Assembly (NCBI GenBank): GCA_024636425.1
Contig: JAGXHB010000253.1
Location: 1-18,277 of the forward strand
DNA: 18,277 nucleotides
From: Roseobacter sp.
GTDB lineage: Bacteria > Pseudomonadota > Alphaproteobacteria > Rhodobacterales > Rhodobacteraceae
Reading direction: 5' to 3'
A model generated the notes under the pieces. It did no database searches, was not told the origin of the DNA, and saw nothing but the letters and a program-made list of their open reading frames with translations. Of this stretch, positions 8,316 through 14,561 are shown in pieces. Numbering within the stretch: position 1 is the first letter of the stretch; each line of letters begins with the position of its first letter. Position numbers and translations under genes: made by a program.

Positions 8316-8479
8316 TGCCCGAACTTGGCAAATATGCCGCTGAAGTCATGGCGGCCTATGGCGTGTCACTGGCGTTGCTGGCAGCGATCGTCCTGCTGAG
8401 CCTGCGCAAAGGCCGTCGCGCCCGTGCAGAGCTGGCGCAGACCGAACAGAGCCTCGGAAAGGCGCGTAAAGATGGCTAG
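8315..8479 (+). CDS. ccmD: Heme exporter small subunit CcmD
   Basis: CcmD is the small single-pass subunit needed for release of heme-loaded CcmE from CcmABC. The 54-aa product MPELGKYAAEVMAAYGVSLA continues into one membrane helix (about residues 15-30) and a basic, charged tail (RKGRRARAELAQTEQ). That is the standard CcmD layout, including the aromatic residues just before the helix. It starts on the ATG that overlaps the ccmC stop and ends 8 nt inside ccmG. It is easy to miss because of its size; position and layout make the call firm. Confidence 0.92.
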   Translation: MPELGKYAAEVMAAYGVSLALLAAIVLLSLRKGRRARAELAQTEQSLGKARKDG

Positions 8480-9011
8480 AATATCCCCGCTGATGATCGC
8501 ACCGCCGCTGATTTTCGCGGCGTTTGTGGCGCTTGCCGCGGTTGGCATGTTCCGCCCCGATCCCGAAGGACTGCCGTCGACCCTGATCGGACAGCAGGCA
8601 CCGGCACTGCCTGCCGAACCGCTGACAACATTTCCGGCAGCCCTGCCGGACGCTCTGACGCGCGGTGACGTGACGTTGGTCAACTTCTGGGCCAGCTGGT
8701 GTCCCCCTTGCCGCGCCGAGCATCCCACCTTGCTGGACCTTCATGCCGATGGCATTCCGATCATAGGTGTCAATTTCAAGGATACCGCAGGCGCTGCCTC
8801 CCGGTATCTGACAGACGACGGGAATCCTTTTGCCGGCGTCGCGTTCGACCCGCAAGGCCGGACTGCGATTGATTGGGGCGTCACCGCGCCGCCGGAAACA
8901 TTTATCATCGACGGGGAGGGCAAGGTGCTGTTCCGCTTTGCAGGCCCCCTTGTGGGCAGCGATTATGAACAGCGTTTCCTGCCCGCCCTGAAGGCAGCTT
9001 TGGCGGACTGA
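8472..9011 (+). CDS. ccmG: Thiol:disulfide interchange protein CcmG/DsbE
   Basis: CcmG is a membrane-anchored periplasmic thioredoxin-like protein that reduces apocytochrome c cysteines before heme ligation. The 179-aa product has an N-terminal anchor (about residues 8-27), then a thioredoxin fold with active site WCPPC (C77 and C80) in NFWASWCPPCRAEHP. A cis-proline loop GVTAPPETFIID follows, also typical. The start at 8472 is chosen over upstream in-frame codons because it gives a proper membrane anchor and the usual overlap with ccmD. It is the last gene of the ccm block here; ccmE, ccmF and ccmH are not in the window. Confidence 0.95.
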   Translation: MARISPLMIAPPLIFAAFVALAAVGMFRPDPEGLPSTLIGQQAPALPAEPLTTFPAALPDALTRGDVTLVNFWASWCPPCRAEHPTLLDLHADGIPIIGVNFKDTAGAASRYLTDDGNPFAGVAFDPQGRTAIDWGVTAPPETFIIDGEGKVLFRFAGPLVGSDYEQRFLPALKAALAD

Positions 9012-9017
9012 CGGGTC

Positions 9018-9049
9018 TTCCAAATGGTCTCAAATCCTCGCCGAAGGCA
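9018..9049 (+). repeat. Left arm of a 32-bp inverted repeat flanking the DUF3445 gene
   Basis: This stretch matches the reverse complement of 9848-9879 at 29 of 32 positions, with only three adjacent mismatches in the middle. It begins TTCCAAATGGT and ends AAATCCTCGCCGAAGGCA. It starts 7 nt after the ccmG stop. Its inner end also pairs with 9081-9090. Confidence 0.85.
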
Positions 9050-9093
9050 CAGCTGATCCGGGCGGGACTTCAAAGCTTCCTGCCTTCGGCGGG
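9040..9093 (+). promoter_or_regulatory. Stem-loop between ccmG and the DUF3445 gene
   Basis: GCCGAAGGCA (9040-9049) and TGCCTTCGGC (9081-9090) are exact reverse complements around a 31-nt loop. Three more pairs, one of them G-T, extend the stem. No U-run follows, so this is not a classical terminator. It could mark the end of the ccm transcript, stabilise its 3' end, or act in the leader of the next gene. Confidence 0.45.
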
Positions 9094-9128
9094 CGCAATC
9101 AAGAGCCAGAAAAGAAGGGACGTGCGCG

Positions 9129-9839
9129 ATGAGTTTCATTCTGCAAGATGCCTTGCCCGCAGCACAGCAGGGGGAGAGCGCCTTGCCGGGTGTGTCACCC
9201 TGCGCGCCTGACGACTGGCTGCGGGTGGACGAAGCGTACGCCGCGCAGATGGCCTATCGTTCAGAATTGCTGGCGGGCCGGCGCGAGGCTGTCTTGTATC
9301 AAAGTGATGCAGCCCGCGACGCAGCGGCCGAGGTTCTGGAGCAGGCGCTGGCGGTTCTGCCCAAGCTGGGGTTTTCAGTGGCGTCTGACGTTGTGACATG
9401 CCCGGACGGGCGCAAGGTCGCGCTGGACCTAGAAAGCCCGCTTCTGACAATGGGTCATCTGGTGCAGGAGGATATCTGCATTCTGCAAAAGCGCGGGGAC
9501 GAGCATGTTCTGACCGCCGCGGTCCTGTGCTTTCCGGCAAACTGGCGTCTGGCCGACAAGGTGGAGCGGCCCTTGATCGGCATTCACGAACCTGTGGAAG
9601 AATACGATGAAAACATCGCGCGGAGGGTCCAGCGCCTGTTCGACGGGGTTCGGGTCGGACGACCGCTTTGGCGGTTCAACAAGCTGCGCTACGCCGAGGC
9701 CGACCTGCACCAACCGAGGCGGCGTGCAACAGGTCCGGATATGCCCTTCATCAGGTCAGAGCGGCAGAGTATCCTTAGACTGCCCCGGACCGATGCGGTG
9801 GTATTCTCAATCCACACGCATGTTGTGCGCGAAGGCTAG
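9129..9839 (+). CDS. DUF3445 protein, heme-dependent oxidative N-demethylase-like
   Basis: This 236-aa protein belongs to the DUF3445 family, characterised members of which are heme enzymes that oxidatively remove methyl groups from amines such as dimethylamine. Family blocks seen in order are DDWLRVDEAYAAQMAYR (28-44), LVQEDI (111-116), FPANWRLADK (135-144), GIHEPV (151-156), FDGVRVGRPLWRFN (171-184) and a C-terminal RSERQSILRLPRTDAVVFSI (209-228). No signal peptide or membrane helix is apparent. GGGA ends 8 nt before the ATG. It is a single gene bounded by the two arms of an inverted repeat and convergent with the transglycosylase gene. Partner electron-transfer subunits known in some systems are not adjacent, so activity and substrate are inferred from family only. 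Confidence 0.85.
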   Translation: MSFILQDALPAAQQGESALPGVSPCAPDDWLRVDEAYAAQMAYRSELLAGRREAVLYQSDAARDAAAEVLEQALAVLPKLGFSVASDVVTCPDGRKVALDLESPLLTMGHLVQEDICILQKRGDEHVLTAAVLCFPANWRLADKVERPLIGIHEPVEEYDENIARRVQRLFDGVRVGRPLWRFNKLRYAEADLHQPRRRATGPDMPFIRSERQSILRLPRTDAVVFSIHTHVVREG

Positions 9840-9847
9840 GGGCGTAA

Positions 9848-9879
9848 TGCCTTCGGCGAGGATTTTGAACCATTTGGAA
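9848..9879 (-). repeat. Right arm of the 32-bp inverted repeat flanking the DUF3445 gene
   Basis: The reverse complement of this stretch matches 9018-9049 at 29 of 32 positions. It begins 8 nt after the DUF3445 stop and lies between two convergent genes. The arms are about 800 nt apart and enclose exactly one gene. Confidence 0.85.
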
Positions 9880-9925
9880 CTGAGGGCGCGCCAGAGTGCG
9901 GCACGCCCGCATTGCCAAGCCGAGG

Positions 9926-10729
9926 TTACCCGTCGATTCTGGCACCCATGATTGCGATCGCTTTCTGGTAGACGCCGGCGGCGTTCCATTGCTTGATCAC
10001 GTTGAAATTCGCCTGACCTTCCTGAAAGCCGACACCGGGCTGCCAGCCTTTCTGGCGCAGGAAATTCGCGGTCGAGGCCAAGGCATCGGCCTGATTGTAG
10101 AAGTCGACGCGCCCGTCGCCGTTGCCATCAACACCGTAACGCAGGGCATTGCCGGGCAGGAACTGAGTATGCCCAAGCTCGCCGTGCTTGGCACCTTTGG
10201 TCGATCCGCTGATCGCACCCGCATCGACCAGCTTCAGCGCGCCGATGGCATGCGGCGCGAAAAAGTCCGAACGGCGACAGTCATAGGTCAGTGTCGTGAT
10301 CGCCGAAACGACCGAGCTGTCGCCCATGAAGCCGCCGAAACCGGTCTCCATCCCGTGAATGGCGATGACCACACCGGCGGGCACGCCATAGCGCGCTTCA
10401 AGGGATTGGTAAAAACCAGCATCGCGCGCCTTGCGCTTGCGGCCTTGGGCCACGATCGTGTCGGCACCGCGGATCTGCATGAACTTGTCGAGCGAATATT
10501 TGAATGATTTCTGGTTGCGGTCGGCAGCGATGGTCCCCGACGCATATTGCGCCTGCGCCAGTGCATCGAGCCCGCGTTGACCGACCCCTGCTGCACGAGC
10601 CTCTTGGGCGAAGGCTGCTTTCCAGGCATTGAACCCGCCAGCGTTGTTGCCGCATTGCGCGGCAGCCAATGGAGATGCAAGGCCTGCCGCAAGAAGGCAA
10701 GCCGTGGCGAGGGAAGTCAGAGAGCGCAT
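9926..10729 (-). CDS. Secreted lytic murein transglycosylase (MltB/SLT_2 type)
   Basis: Such enzymes cleave the glycan strands of peptidoglycan in the periplasm, forming 1,6-anhydromuramic ends. The 267-aa product starts with a signal peptide (MRSLTSLATACLLAAGLASP, then LAAAQC). The mature part has the MltB-like domain: GFNAWKAAFAQEARAAGV (31-48), FMQIRGADTIVAQGRKR, then HGMETGFGGFMGD with the likely catalytic Glu at residue 128, and GELGHTQFLPGN. No C-terminal peptidoglycan-binding domain follows. An ATG at 10744 is also in frame, but 10729 is preferred because GAGG lies 6 nt before it and the signal peptide then starts properly. A Cys after AAAQ might hint at a lipoprotein, but the lipobox is poor. 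Confidence 0.88.
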   Translation of the reverse strand: MRSLTSLATACLLAAGLASPLAAAQCGNNAGGFNAWKAAFAQEARAAGVGQRGLDALAQAQYASGTIAADRNQKSFKYSLDKFMQIRGADTIVAQGRKRKARDAGFYQSLEARYGVPAGVVIAIHGMETGFGGFMGDSSVVSAITTLTYDCRRSDFFAPHAIGALKLVDAGAISGSTKGAKHGELGHTQFLPGNALRYGVDGNGDGRVDFYNQADALASTANFLRQKGWQPGVGFQEGQANFNVIKQWNAAGVYQKAIAIMGARIDG

Positions 10730-10824
10730 ATTTATCCTCAACATATATGATTTCAGGCAATGGTAGCTGCTGGTGCGACGACTGCAAAGTGAAACCGTTG
10801 TGATCGGTATGACCGGCAGATGAC

Positions 10825-10855
10825 AAAAAGGGCACCCCGATCAGGGATGCCCTTT
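10825..10855 (-). terminator. Intrinsic terminator of glnBA
   Basis: On the minus strand AAAGGGCATCCC, a 5-nt loop TGATC and GGGGTGCCCTTT form a 12-bp stem with one G-T pair, running into a T-run (TTTTT). It lies 24 nt past the glnA stop. This is the clearest intrinsic terminator in the window. Confidence 0.88.
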
Positions 10856-10878
10856 GTCTTGTAGCGCGCTGTCGAAGA

Positions 10879-12285
10879 TCAGCAGCTGTAATACATGCCG
10901 AATTCGACGGGGTGAGGCGTGTGCTCGTATTTATGCACCTCTTCCATCTTGAGCTCGATATAGCCTTCGATCTGGTCTTTGGTGAACACGTCACCGGCCA
11001 GAAGGTAATCCATATCGGACTGTAGTTCTTCCAGTGCTTCACGCAAGCTGCCGCAGACAGTCGGGATGTCTGCCAGCTCTTCTGCGGGCAGGTCATAGAG
11101 GTTCTTGTCCATGGCTTCGCCGGGATCGATCTTGTTCTTGATACCGTCAAGGCCGGCCATCAACAGAGCCGAGAAGCAGAGGTAGGGGTTGGCGGACGGA
11201 TCGGGGAAACGTGCCTCGACGCGCTTGGCCTTGGGGCTTTCTGTCCATGGAATACGGACGCAGCCGGAGCGGTTGCGTGCGGAATAGGCGCGCAGAACGG
11301 GCGCTTCGAAGCCGGGGATCAGGCGCTTGTAGCTGTTGGTGCCGGGGTTGGTGAAGGCATTCAGCGACTTCGCGTGAGACAGGATGCCGCCGATATACCA
11401 CAGGGCTTCCTGCGAAAGGTCCGCGTATTTGTCACCTGCGAACAGGGGCTTGCCGTCTTTCCAGATCGACATGTTCACGTGCATGCCGGACCCGTTGTCG
11501 CCATAGATCGGCTTGGGCATGAAAGTCGCGGATTTGCCATAGGCGTGCGCGACGTTATGGATCACATATTTATATTTCTGCAGCTCGTCCGCCTGATGTG
11601 TCAGCGTTCCGAAAATGAGGCCCAGTTCGTGCTGGCAGGAGGCGACTTCGTGGTGATGCTTGTCGACCTTCATGCCCATGCGCTTCATGGTAGACAGCAT
11701 TTCGGAGCGCAGATCCTGCGCTTCGTCTGTCGGGTTCACCGGGAAATAACCGCCCTTGAGGCCGGGACGGTGTCCGGTATTGCCCATTTCATAGTCGGTG
11801 TCGGTGTTCCACGAACCGTCCGATGCATCGACTTCATACGATACCTTGTTGATCGTGTTCGAGTATTTGACGTTGTCGAACAGGAAGAATTCAGCCTCGG
11901 GGCCCATGTAGGCTGTGTCGCCAATGCCCGAAGACTTCAGGTAGGCTTCGGCTTTCTGGGCCGTACCACGGGGGTCACGGTCATAGGATTCGCCGGTGTC
12001 GGGTTCAACGATGGAGCAGTGAACGCAGATCGTTTTCTCCGCATAGAACGGATCGACATAGGCGCTGTCCACGTCCAGCATCAGCTTCATGTCTGAGGCT
12101 TCGATGCTCTTCCAGCCGGCGATCGATGAGCCGTCGAACATGAATCCTTCTTCGATGAAATCCTCGTCTACCAGATCAGAAACGACCGTGACGTGCTGCA
12201 ATCTACCGCGTGTATCGGTAAAACGCACATCAACGTATTCGATGTCCTCGTCCTTGATCTTCTTCAGGAAGTCCTTGGTGCTCAT
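10879..12285 (-). CDS. glnA: Glutamine synthetase, type I
   Basis: Glutamine synthetase makes glutamine from glutamate, ammonia and ATP and is the main entry point of ammonium assimilation. The 468-aa length is that of bacterial type I-beta enzymes. Signatures are DGSSIAGW near residue 51, the metal-site GPEAEFFLFD, HHEVASCQHELG, the ATP-binding KPIYGDNGSGMHVNMS and NRSGCVRIPW. Tyr397 in NLYDLP is the conserved adenylylation site, so activity is expected to be switched off by GlnE-type adenylylation. It lies 33 nt downstream of glnB and ends in a strong terminator. The assignment is unambiguous. Confidence 0.98.
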   Translation of the reverse strand: MSTKDFLKKIKDEDIEYVDVRFTDTRGRLQHVTVVSDLVDEDFIEEGFMFDGSSIAGWKSIEASDMKLMLDVDSAYVDPFYAEKTICVHCSIVEPDTGESYDRDPRGTAQKAEAYLKSSGIGDTAYMGPEAEFFLFDNVKYSNTINKVSYEVDASDGSWNTDTDYEMGNTGHRPGLKGGYFPVNPTDEAQDLRSEMLSTMKRMGMKVDKHHHEVASCQHELGLIFGTLTHQADELQKYKYVIHNVAHAYGKSATFMPKPIYGDNGSGMHVNMSIWKDGKPLFAGDKYADLSQEALWYIGGILSHAKSLNAFTNPGTNSYKRLIPGFEAPVLRAYSARNRSGCVRIPWTESPKAKRVEARFPDPSANPYLCFSALLMAGLDGIKNKIDPGEAMDKNLYDLPAEELADIPTVCGSLREALEELQSDMDYLLAGDVFTKDQIEGYIELKMEEVHKYEHTPHPVEFGMYYSC

Positions 12286-12318
12286 TGGATGTTATCCTCT
12301 TTCTTGAAACGTGTAGTG

Positions 12319-12657
12319 TTAAAGCGCGTCCGAGCCGGTTTCACCAGTGCGGATACGGATTGTCTGTTCGACCGAGCTGACGAAGATCTTGCCGTCACCG
12401 ATTTTTTCGGTCTTTGCGGCATTCACGATCGCCTCGATGGCACCGTCGACCTGATCGTCATCAAGCACGATCTCGATTTTGACCTTTGGGAGAAAGTCGA
12501 CGACATACTCAGCACCGCGGTAAAGTTCGGTGTGGCCTTTCTGACGGCCGAAGCCCTTGACCTCGATCACGCTAAGCCCCTGAACGCCCACATCCTGTAG
12601 AGCCTCTTTGACTTCATCAAGCTTGAACGGTTTGATCACAGCTTCGATCTTTTTCAT
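12319..12657 (-). CDS. glnB: Nitrogen regulatory protein P-II
   Basis: P-II is a small trimeric signal protein that reads 2-oxoglutarate, ATP and ADP and controls glutamine synthetase adenylylation and NtrB/NtrC. The 112-aa length is canonical. The T-loop has Tyr51 in YRGAEYVVDFLPKVKIE, the uridylylation target, and the C-terminal signature VNAAKTEKIGDGKIFV is intact. GGGAGG lies 6 nt before the ATG. Its place directly upstream of glnA, as in other alphaproteobacteria, favours GlnB over the amtB-linked paralogue GlnK. Confidence 0.96.
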   Translation of the reverse strand: MKKIEAVIKPFKLDEVKEALQDVGVQGLSVIEVKGFGRQKGHTELYRGAEYVVDFLPKVKIEIVLDDDQVDGAIEAIVNAAKTEKIGDGKIFVSSVEQTIRIRTGETGSDAL

Positions 12658-12679
12658 CTGAGGCCTCCCTGCCAGTGCC

Positions 12680-12685
12680 AGTATA
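12680..12685 (-). promoter_or_regulatory. Candidate -10 element for glnBA
   Basis: On the minus strand TATACT matches 5 of 6 bases of the sigma70 -10 consensus, 22 nt before the glnB ATG. No good -35 hexamer lies at 16-18 nt, as might suit an activator-dependent promoter. I saw no sigma54 -24/-12 element here. Evidence is thin. Confidence 0.28.
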
Positions 12686-12909
12686 TTTACATTCCATCAG
12701 CGTCATTTCATTGACCAGACCGACGGTCTACCAAGCGGTTGGGGGAGTCTACAGATGCAGATGATTTTTCAGGCACGGCGCTGTAAAAACATGCGAGTAG
12801 TCTAAATTTTAGGCATAAGTGAAACGATTGCTTTTACCGCGACTGTTTTCAGGGTCAGCTTACGCTGCGAGAATGCGTGAATACCGTAACCCTCAGCGAA
12901 AGGAATGAT

Positions 12910-13749
12910 GTGCAGCCGACTCGGATAAGCCCGCAAACGATGGATTTTTATGCGCTTCGAAAGGGGCAGGGGCATAAATACGATCACGGTCATGCGCTGG
13001 TGGTCAGTGGCGGGGCAGGGCGCACCGGGGCTGCGCGCCTTGCTGCGCGTGCGGCTTTGCGGTCGGGGGCAGGGGCCGTCACCTTGGCCGTCCCGCCGGA
13101 CGCATCGGTAGAGGTTGCCTGCCAGATCACCGCCGTCATGCAAACGCCCCTGCCGGACAGCGATGCCCTGCGCGAAACGCTGGAGGATGGGCGCATAAGC
13201 GCAGTTTGCATTGGTCCGGGCCTGGGTCTGGGGCCGGCGCAGGCCGCGCTGGTCAAAGAGGTTCTGCTCAGCGGAAAGCCTTGTGTGCTGGACGCCGACG
13301 CGCTGACGCTGATCGCGCGCGAGGATGCCTTGCGCCGAATGATCGGCGAAGGCTGCATTCTCACCCCTCACGGGGGCGAATTTGCCCGCCTGTTTCCGGA
13401 TGCGCCGGATGAGACCGACAAGCCGGCGCTCTGTGCTTGGGCGTCGCGGCAGATCGGCGGCGTGGTTTTGCTGAAAGGTGCAACAACGTCCATCGCGCAT
13501 CCTGACGGGCGCGCCGCTGTGCATGACGGCACCGGTACACGTTCCGTGCCCTGGCTGGCAACTGCCGGAGCAGGCGACGTGCTGTCGGGGATCATCACCG
13601 GGCTCGTGGCGCGCGGACATGACCCGTTCGAGGCCGCAGCTTATGCAAGCTGGCTCCACGTCGAGGCAGCGCTCACCTTAGGCCCCGGCCTGATCGCCGA
13701 GGATCTGGTGGAAACGCTCCCCGCCGTGTTCAAACATCTGTCGCTTTAG
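12910..13749 (+). CDS. nnrD: ADP-dependent NAD(P)H-hydrate dehydratase, stand-alone
   Basis: This enzyme dehydrates S-NAD(P)HX, a damaged cofactor, back to NAD(P)H, using ADP. The product (about 279 aa) is the ribokinase-like carbohydrate-kinase domain only: HKYDHGHALVVSGGAGRTGA near the N-terminus, IGPGLGLGPAQ, DADALTL, LTPHGGEFARLF, and the nucleotide-site TAGAGDVLSGIITG at 218-231, with D223 the likely catalytic base. GTG 12910 is preferred because AAAGGA ends 5 nt before it; GTG 12877 and ATG 12940 are in-frame alternatives. The N-terminal epimerase domain (NnrE), often fused in one protein, is absent and the short upstream gap cannot hold it. It is divergent from glnB and convergent with the Hint gene, overlapping that gene by 4 nt. 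Confidence 0.92.
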   Translation: MQPTRISPQTMDFYALRKGQGHKYDHGHALVVSGGAGRTGAARLAARAALRSGAGAVTLAVPPDASVEVACQITAVMQTPLPDSDALRETLEDGRISAVCIGPGLGLGPAQAALVKEVLLSGKPCVLDADALTLIAREDALRRMIGEGCILTPHGGEFARLFPDAPDETDKPALCAWASRQIGGVVLLKGATTSIAHPDGRAAVHDGTGTRSVPWLATAGAGDVLSGIITGLVARGHDPFEAAAYASWLHVEAALTLGPGLIAEDLVETLPAVFKHLSL

Positions 13750-14267
13750 GCGGCGTCCAACACTGCCCCACGCGCTCGGTTTGCATCCGCCGTCCCCAGT
13801 TCCAGCCCACCCGCATAAAGTATATGCGGCGAGTCGCAGAAGATCTGGATCAGCATCTGTTCCTGCTCTCCCAGATCGACGATGAATTCACCGTCCACCA
13901 GGGACCGTGCTGCCACAAGGGCGCGTTCTGTGGCAAACATCGCCCGTGCGCGCCAGTCGCGGATCAGCACCATCTGGTCCGCGGCCAGCAAAGTATCGCA
14001 TTCGGGGCGCGTGTGCCCCAGCGATCCGGCTGCAAGTGCTATGGTGCGCACCTTGCGGGTTGTGCGCTGGATATGCATGACCTTGGAAATACCGCTGTCG
14101 CGGGTGATCAGCTTGTCCCCGACGCTCAGGATTTCTACCGGAATTTCCCCGTCGAGTGTAAGCAATCTTGTCCCAGATATCAGGCCACTATCGACGCTGA
14201 CATAGGGCATATACTGGCCCGTTCGCGGATCTTGCCCGCTTACGCGCCCGACCGTTTTCGGTTTCAT
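13746..14267 (-). CDS. Small Hint-fold (Hint_2-type) protein, apparently without the catalytic nucleophile
   Basis: This 173-aa protein matches the Hedgehog/intein-like Hint_2 pattern common in Rhodobacterales: SGTRLLTLDGEIPVEILSVG (31-50), DKLITRDSG, a middle segment with IALAAGSLG, then DQMVLIRDWRARAMF and a C-terminal LVDGEFI and ILYAGGLEL. Active Hint domains start with a Cys shortly before the GT of block A; here that region reads GLISGT (28-33) with no Cys, and the block B His position appears to be Gln (DQ at 97-98). Autocleavage is therefore unlikely. It has no signal peptide, repeat or partner domain. The start ATG at 14267 opens a frame that ends 4 nt inside nnrD, convergently. The role is unknown. 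Confidence 0.78.
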   Translation of the reverse strand: MKPKTVGRVSGQDPRTGQYMPYVSVDSGLISGTRLLTLDGEIPVEILSVGDKLITRDSGISKVMHIQRTTRKVRTIALAAGSLGHTRPECDTLLAADQMVLIRDWRARAMFATERALVAARSLVDGEFIVDLGEQEQMLIQIFCDSPHILYAGGLELGTADANRARGAVLDAA

Positions 14268-14343
14268 GGGCGTCTCTTTCTTGTTTTACCTGCCTCAGGT
14301 ATTGATCTGGATACGATAATAAACTGTTTCTGTCTTGTCTTTT

Positions 14344-14376
14344 TTGCACTCGCCAGCGCCAGAGTTGTTTGATACT
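14344..14376 (+). promoter_or_regulatory. Candidate promoter of tRNA-Leu
   Basis: TTGCAC (14344-14349) is followed after 18 nt by TTTGAT (14368-14373), with GATACT (14371-14376) as an alternative -10. Either would start transcription a few nucleotides before the mature tRNA at 14388, as is usual for tRNA genes. The hexamers are imperfect. Confidence 0.3.
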
Positions 14377-14387
14377 CAGCGCGCAAT

Positions 14388-14471
14388 GCGGGTGTGGCGG
14401 AATTGGTAGACGCACCAGATTTAGGTTCTGGCGCCTATGGCGTGGGGGTTCGAGTCCCTTCACCCGCACCA
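14388..14471 (+). tRNA. tRNA-Leu, anticodon TAG
   Basis: The acceptor stem GCGGGTG (14388-14394) pairs perfectly with CACCCGC (14461-14467), followed by discriminator A and encoded CCA. The anticodon stem is CCAGA/TCTGG around loop TTTAGGT, so the anticodon is TAG at 14422-14424, reading CUA and probably other CUN codons. A long variable arm (GCGCCTATGGCGT region) marks it as a class II tRNA, and the T-loop TTCGAGT is standard. The integrase gene begins 90 nt downstream, so the 3' half of this gene is the probable attachment site. The tRNA itself is intact. Confidence 0.97.
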
Positions 14472-14529
14472 CTTTAACCCTTTGATATTAAAGAAACCCC
14501 TTGCTTTGTGGGGTCATTGTCCGGTTCAT

Positions 14530-14549
14530 GGTTACAACTTTGGTTACAA
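14530..14549 (+). repeat. Tandem GGTTACAA motif upstream of the integrase
   Basis: GGTTACAA occurs at 14530-14537 and again at 14542-14549, a 12-bp period, just before the integrase start. A related TTTACAACT occurs at 16221-16229 after the gene. Such short direct repeats near attachment sites can be integrase arm-type or excisionase sites; that role is an inference. Confidence 0.4.
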
Positions 14550-14561
14550 TCGGGATCGAAA

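Noticed and set aside
9018..9093. Classical intrinsic terminator after ccmG
   Set aside because: The stem is good but no T-run follows on the plus strand, and the loop is long; recorded as a stem-loop instead.
9126..9880. Inverted repeat and enclosed gene as a transposable unit
   Set aside because: No transposase is enclosed and I saw no target-site duplication outside the arms; the gene composition matches the neighbours.
9896..10507. Plus-strand open frame opposite the lytic transglycosylase
   Set aside because: The minus-strand frame has a signal peptide and catalytic motif; the plus-strand product has none and starts in the convergent gap.
11374..12096. Plus-strand open frame of 240 codons opposite glnA
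   Set aside because: glnA is unambiguous and the antisense translation has no recognisable features.
12658..12800. A sigma54 (-24/-12) promoter for glnBA
   Set aside because: TGGCAC occurs on the minus strand, but it is immediately before the ribosome-binding site and no TTGC follows at the required spacing.
12658..12909. Remnant of the NnrE epimerase domain upstream of nnrD
   Set aside because: The three plus-strand frames contain stops and show no epimerase motif; the gap is too short for the domain.
12802..13659. Minus-strand open frame opposite nnrD
   Set aside because: It is a shadow of the dehydratase gene, with no ribosome-binding site or domain.
14188..14472. Minus-strand open frame running through tRNA-Leu
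   Set aside because: It reads antisense through the tRNA gene, a common artefact of tRNA sequence, and overlaps the start of the Hint gene.
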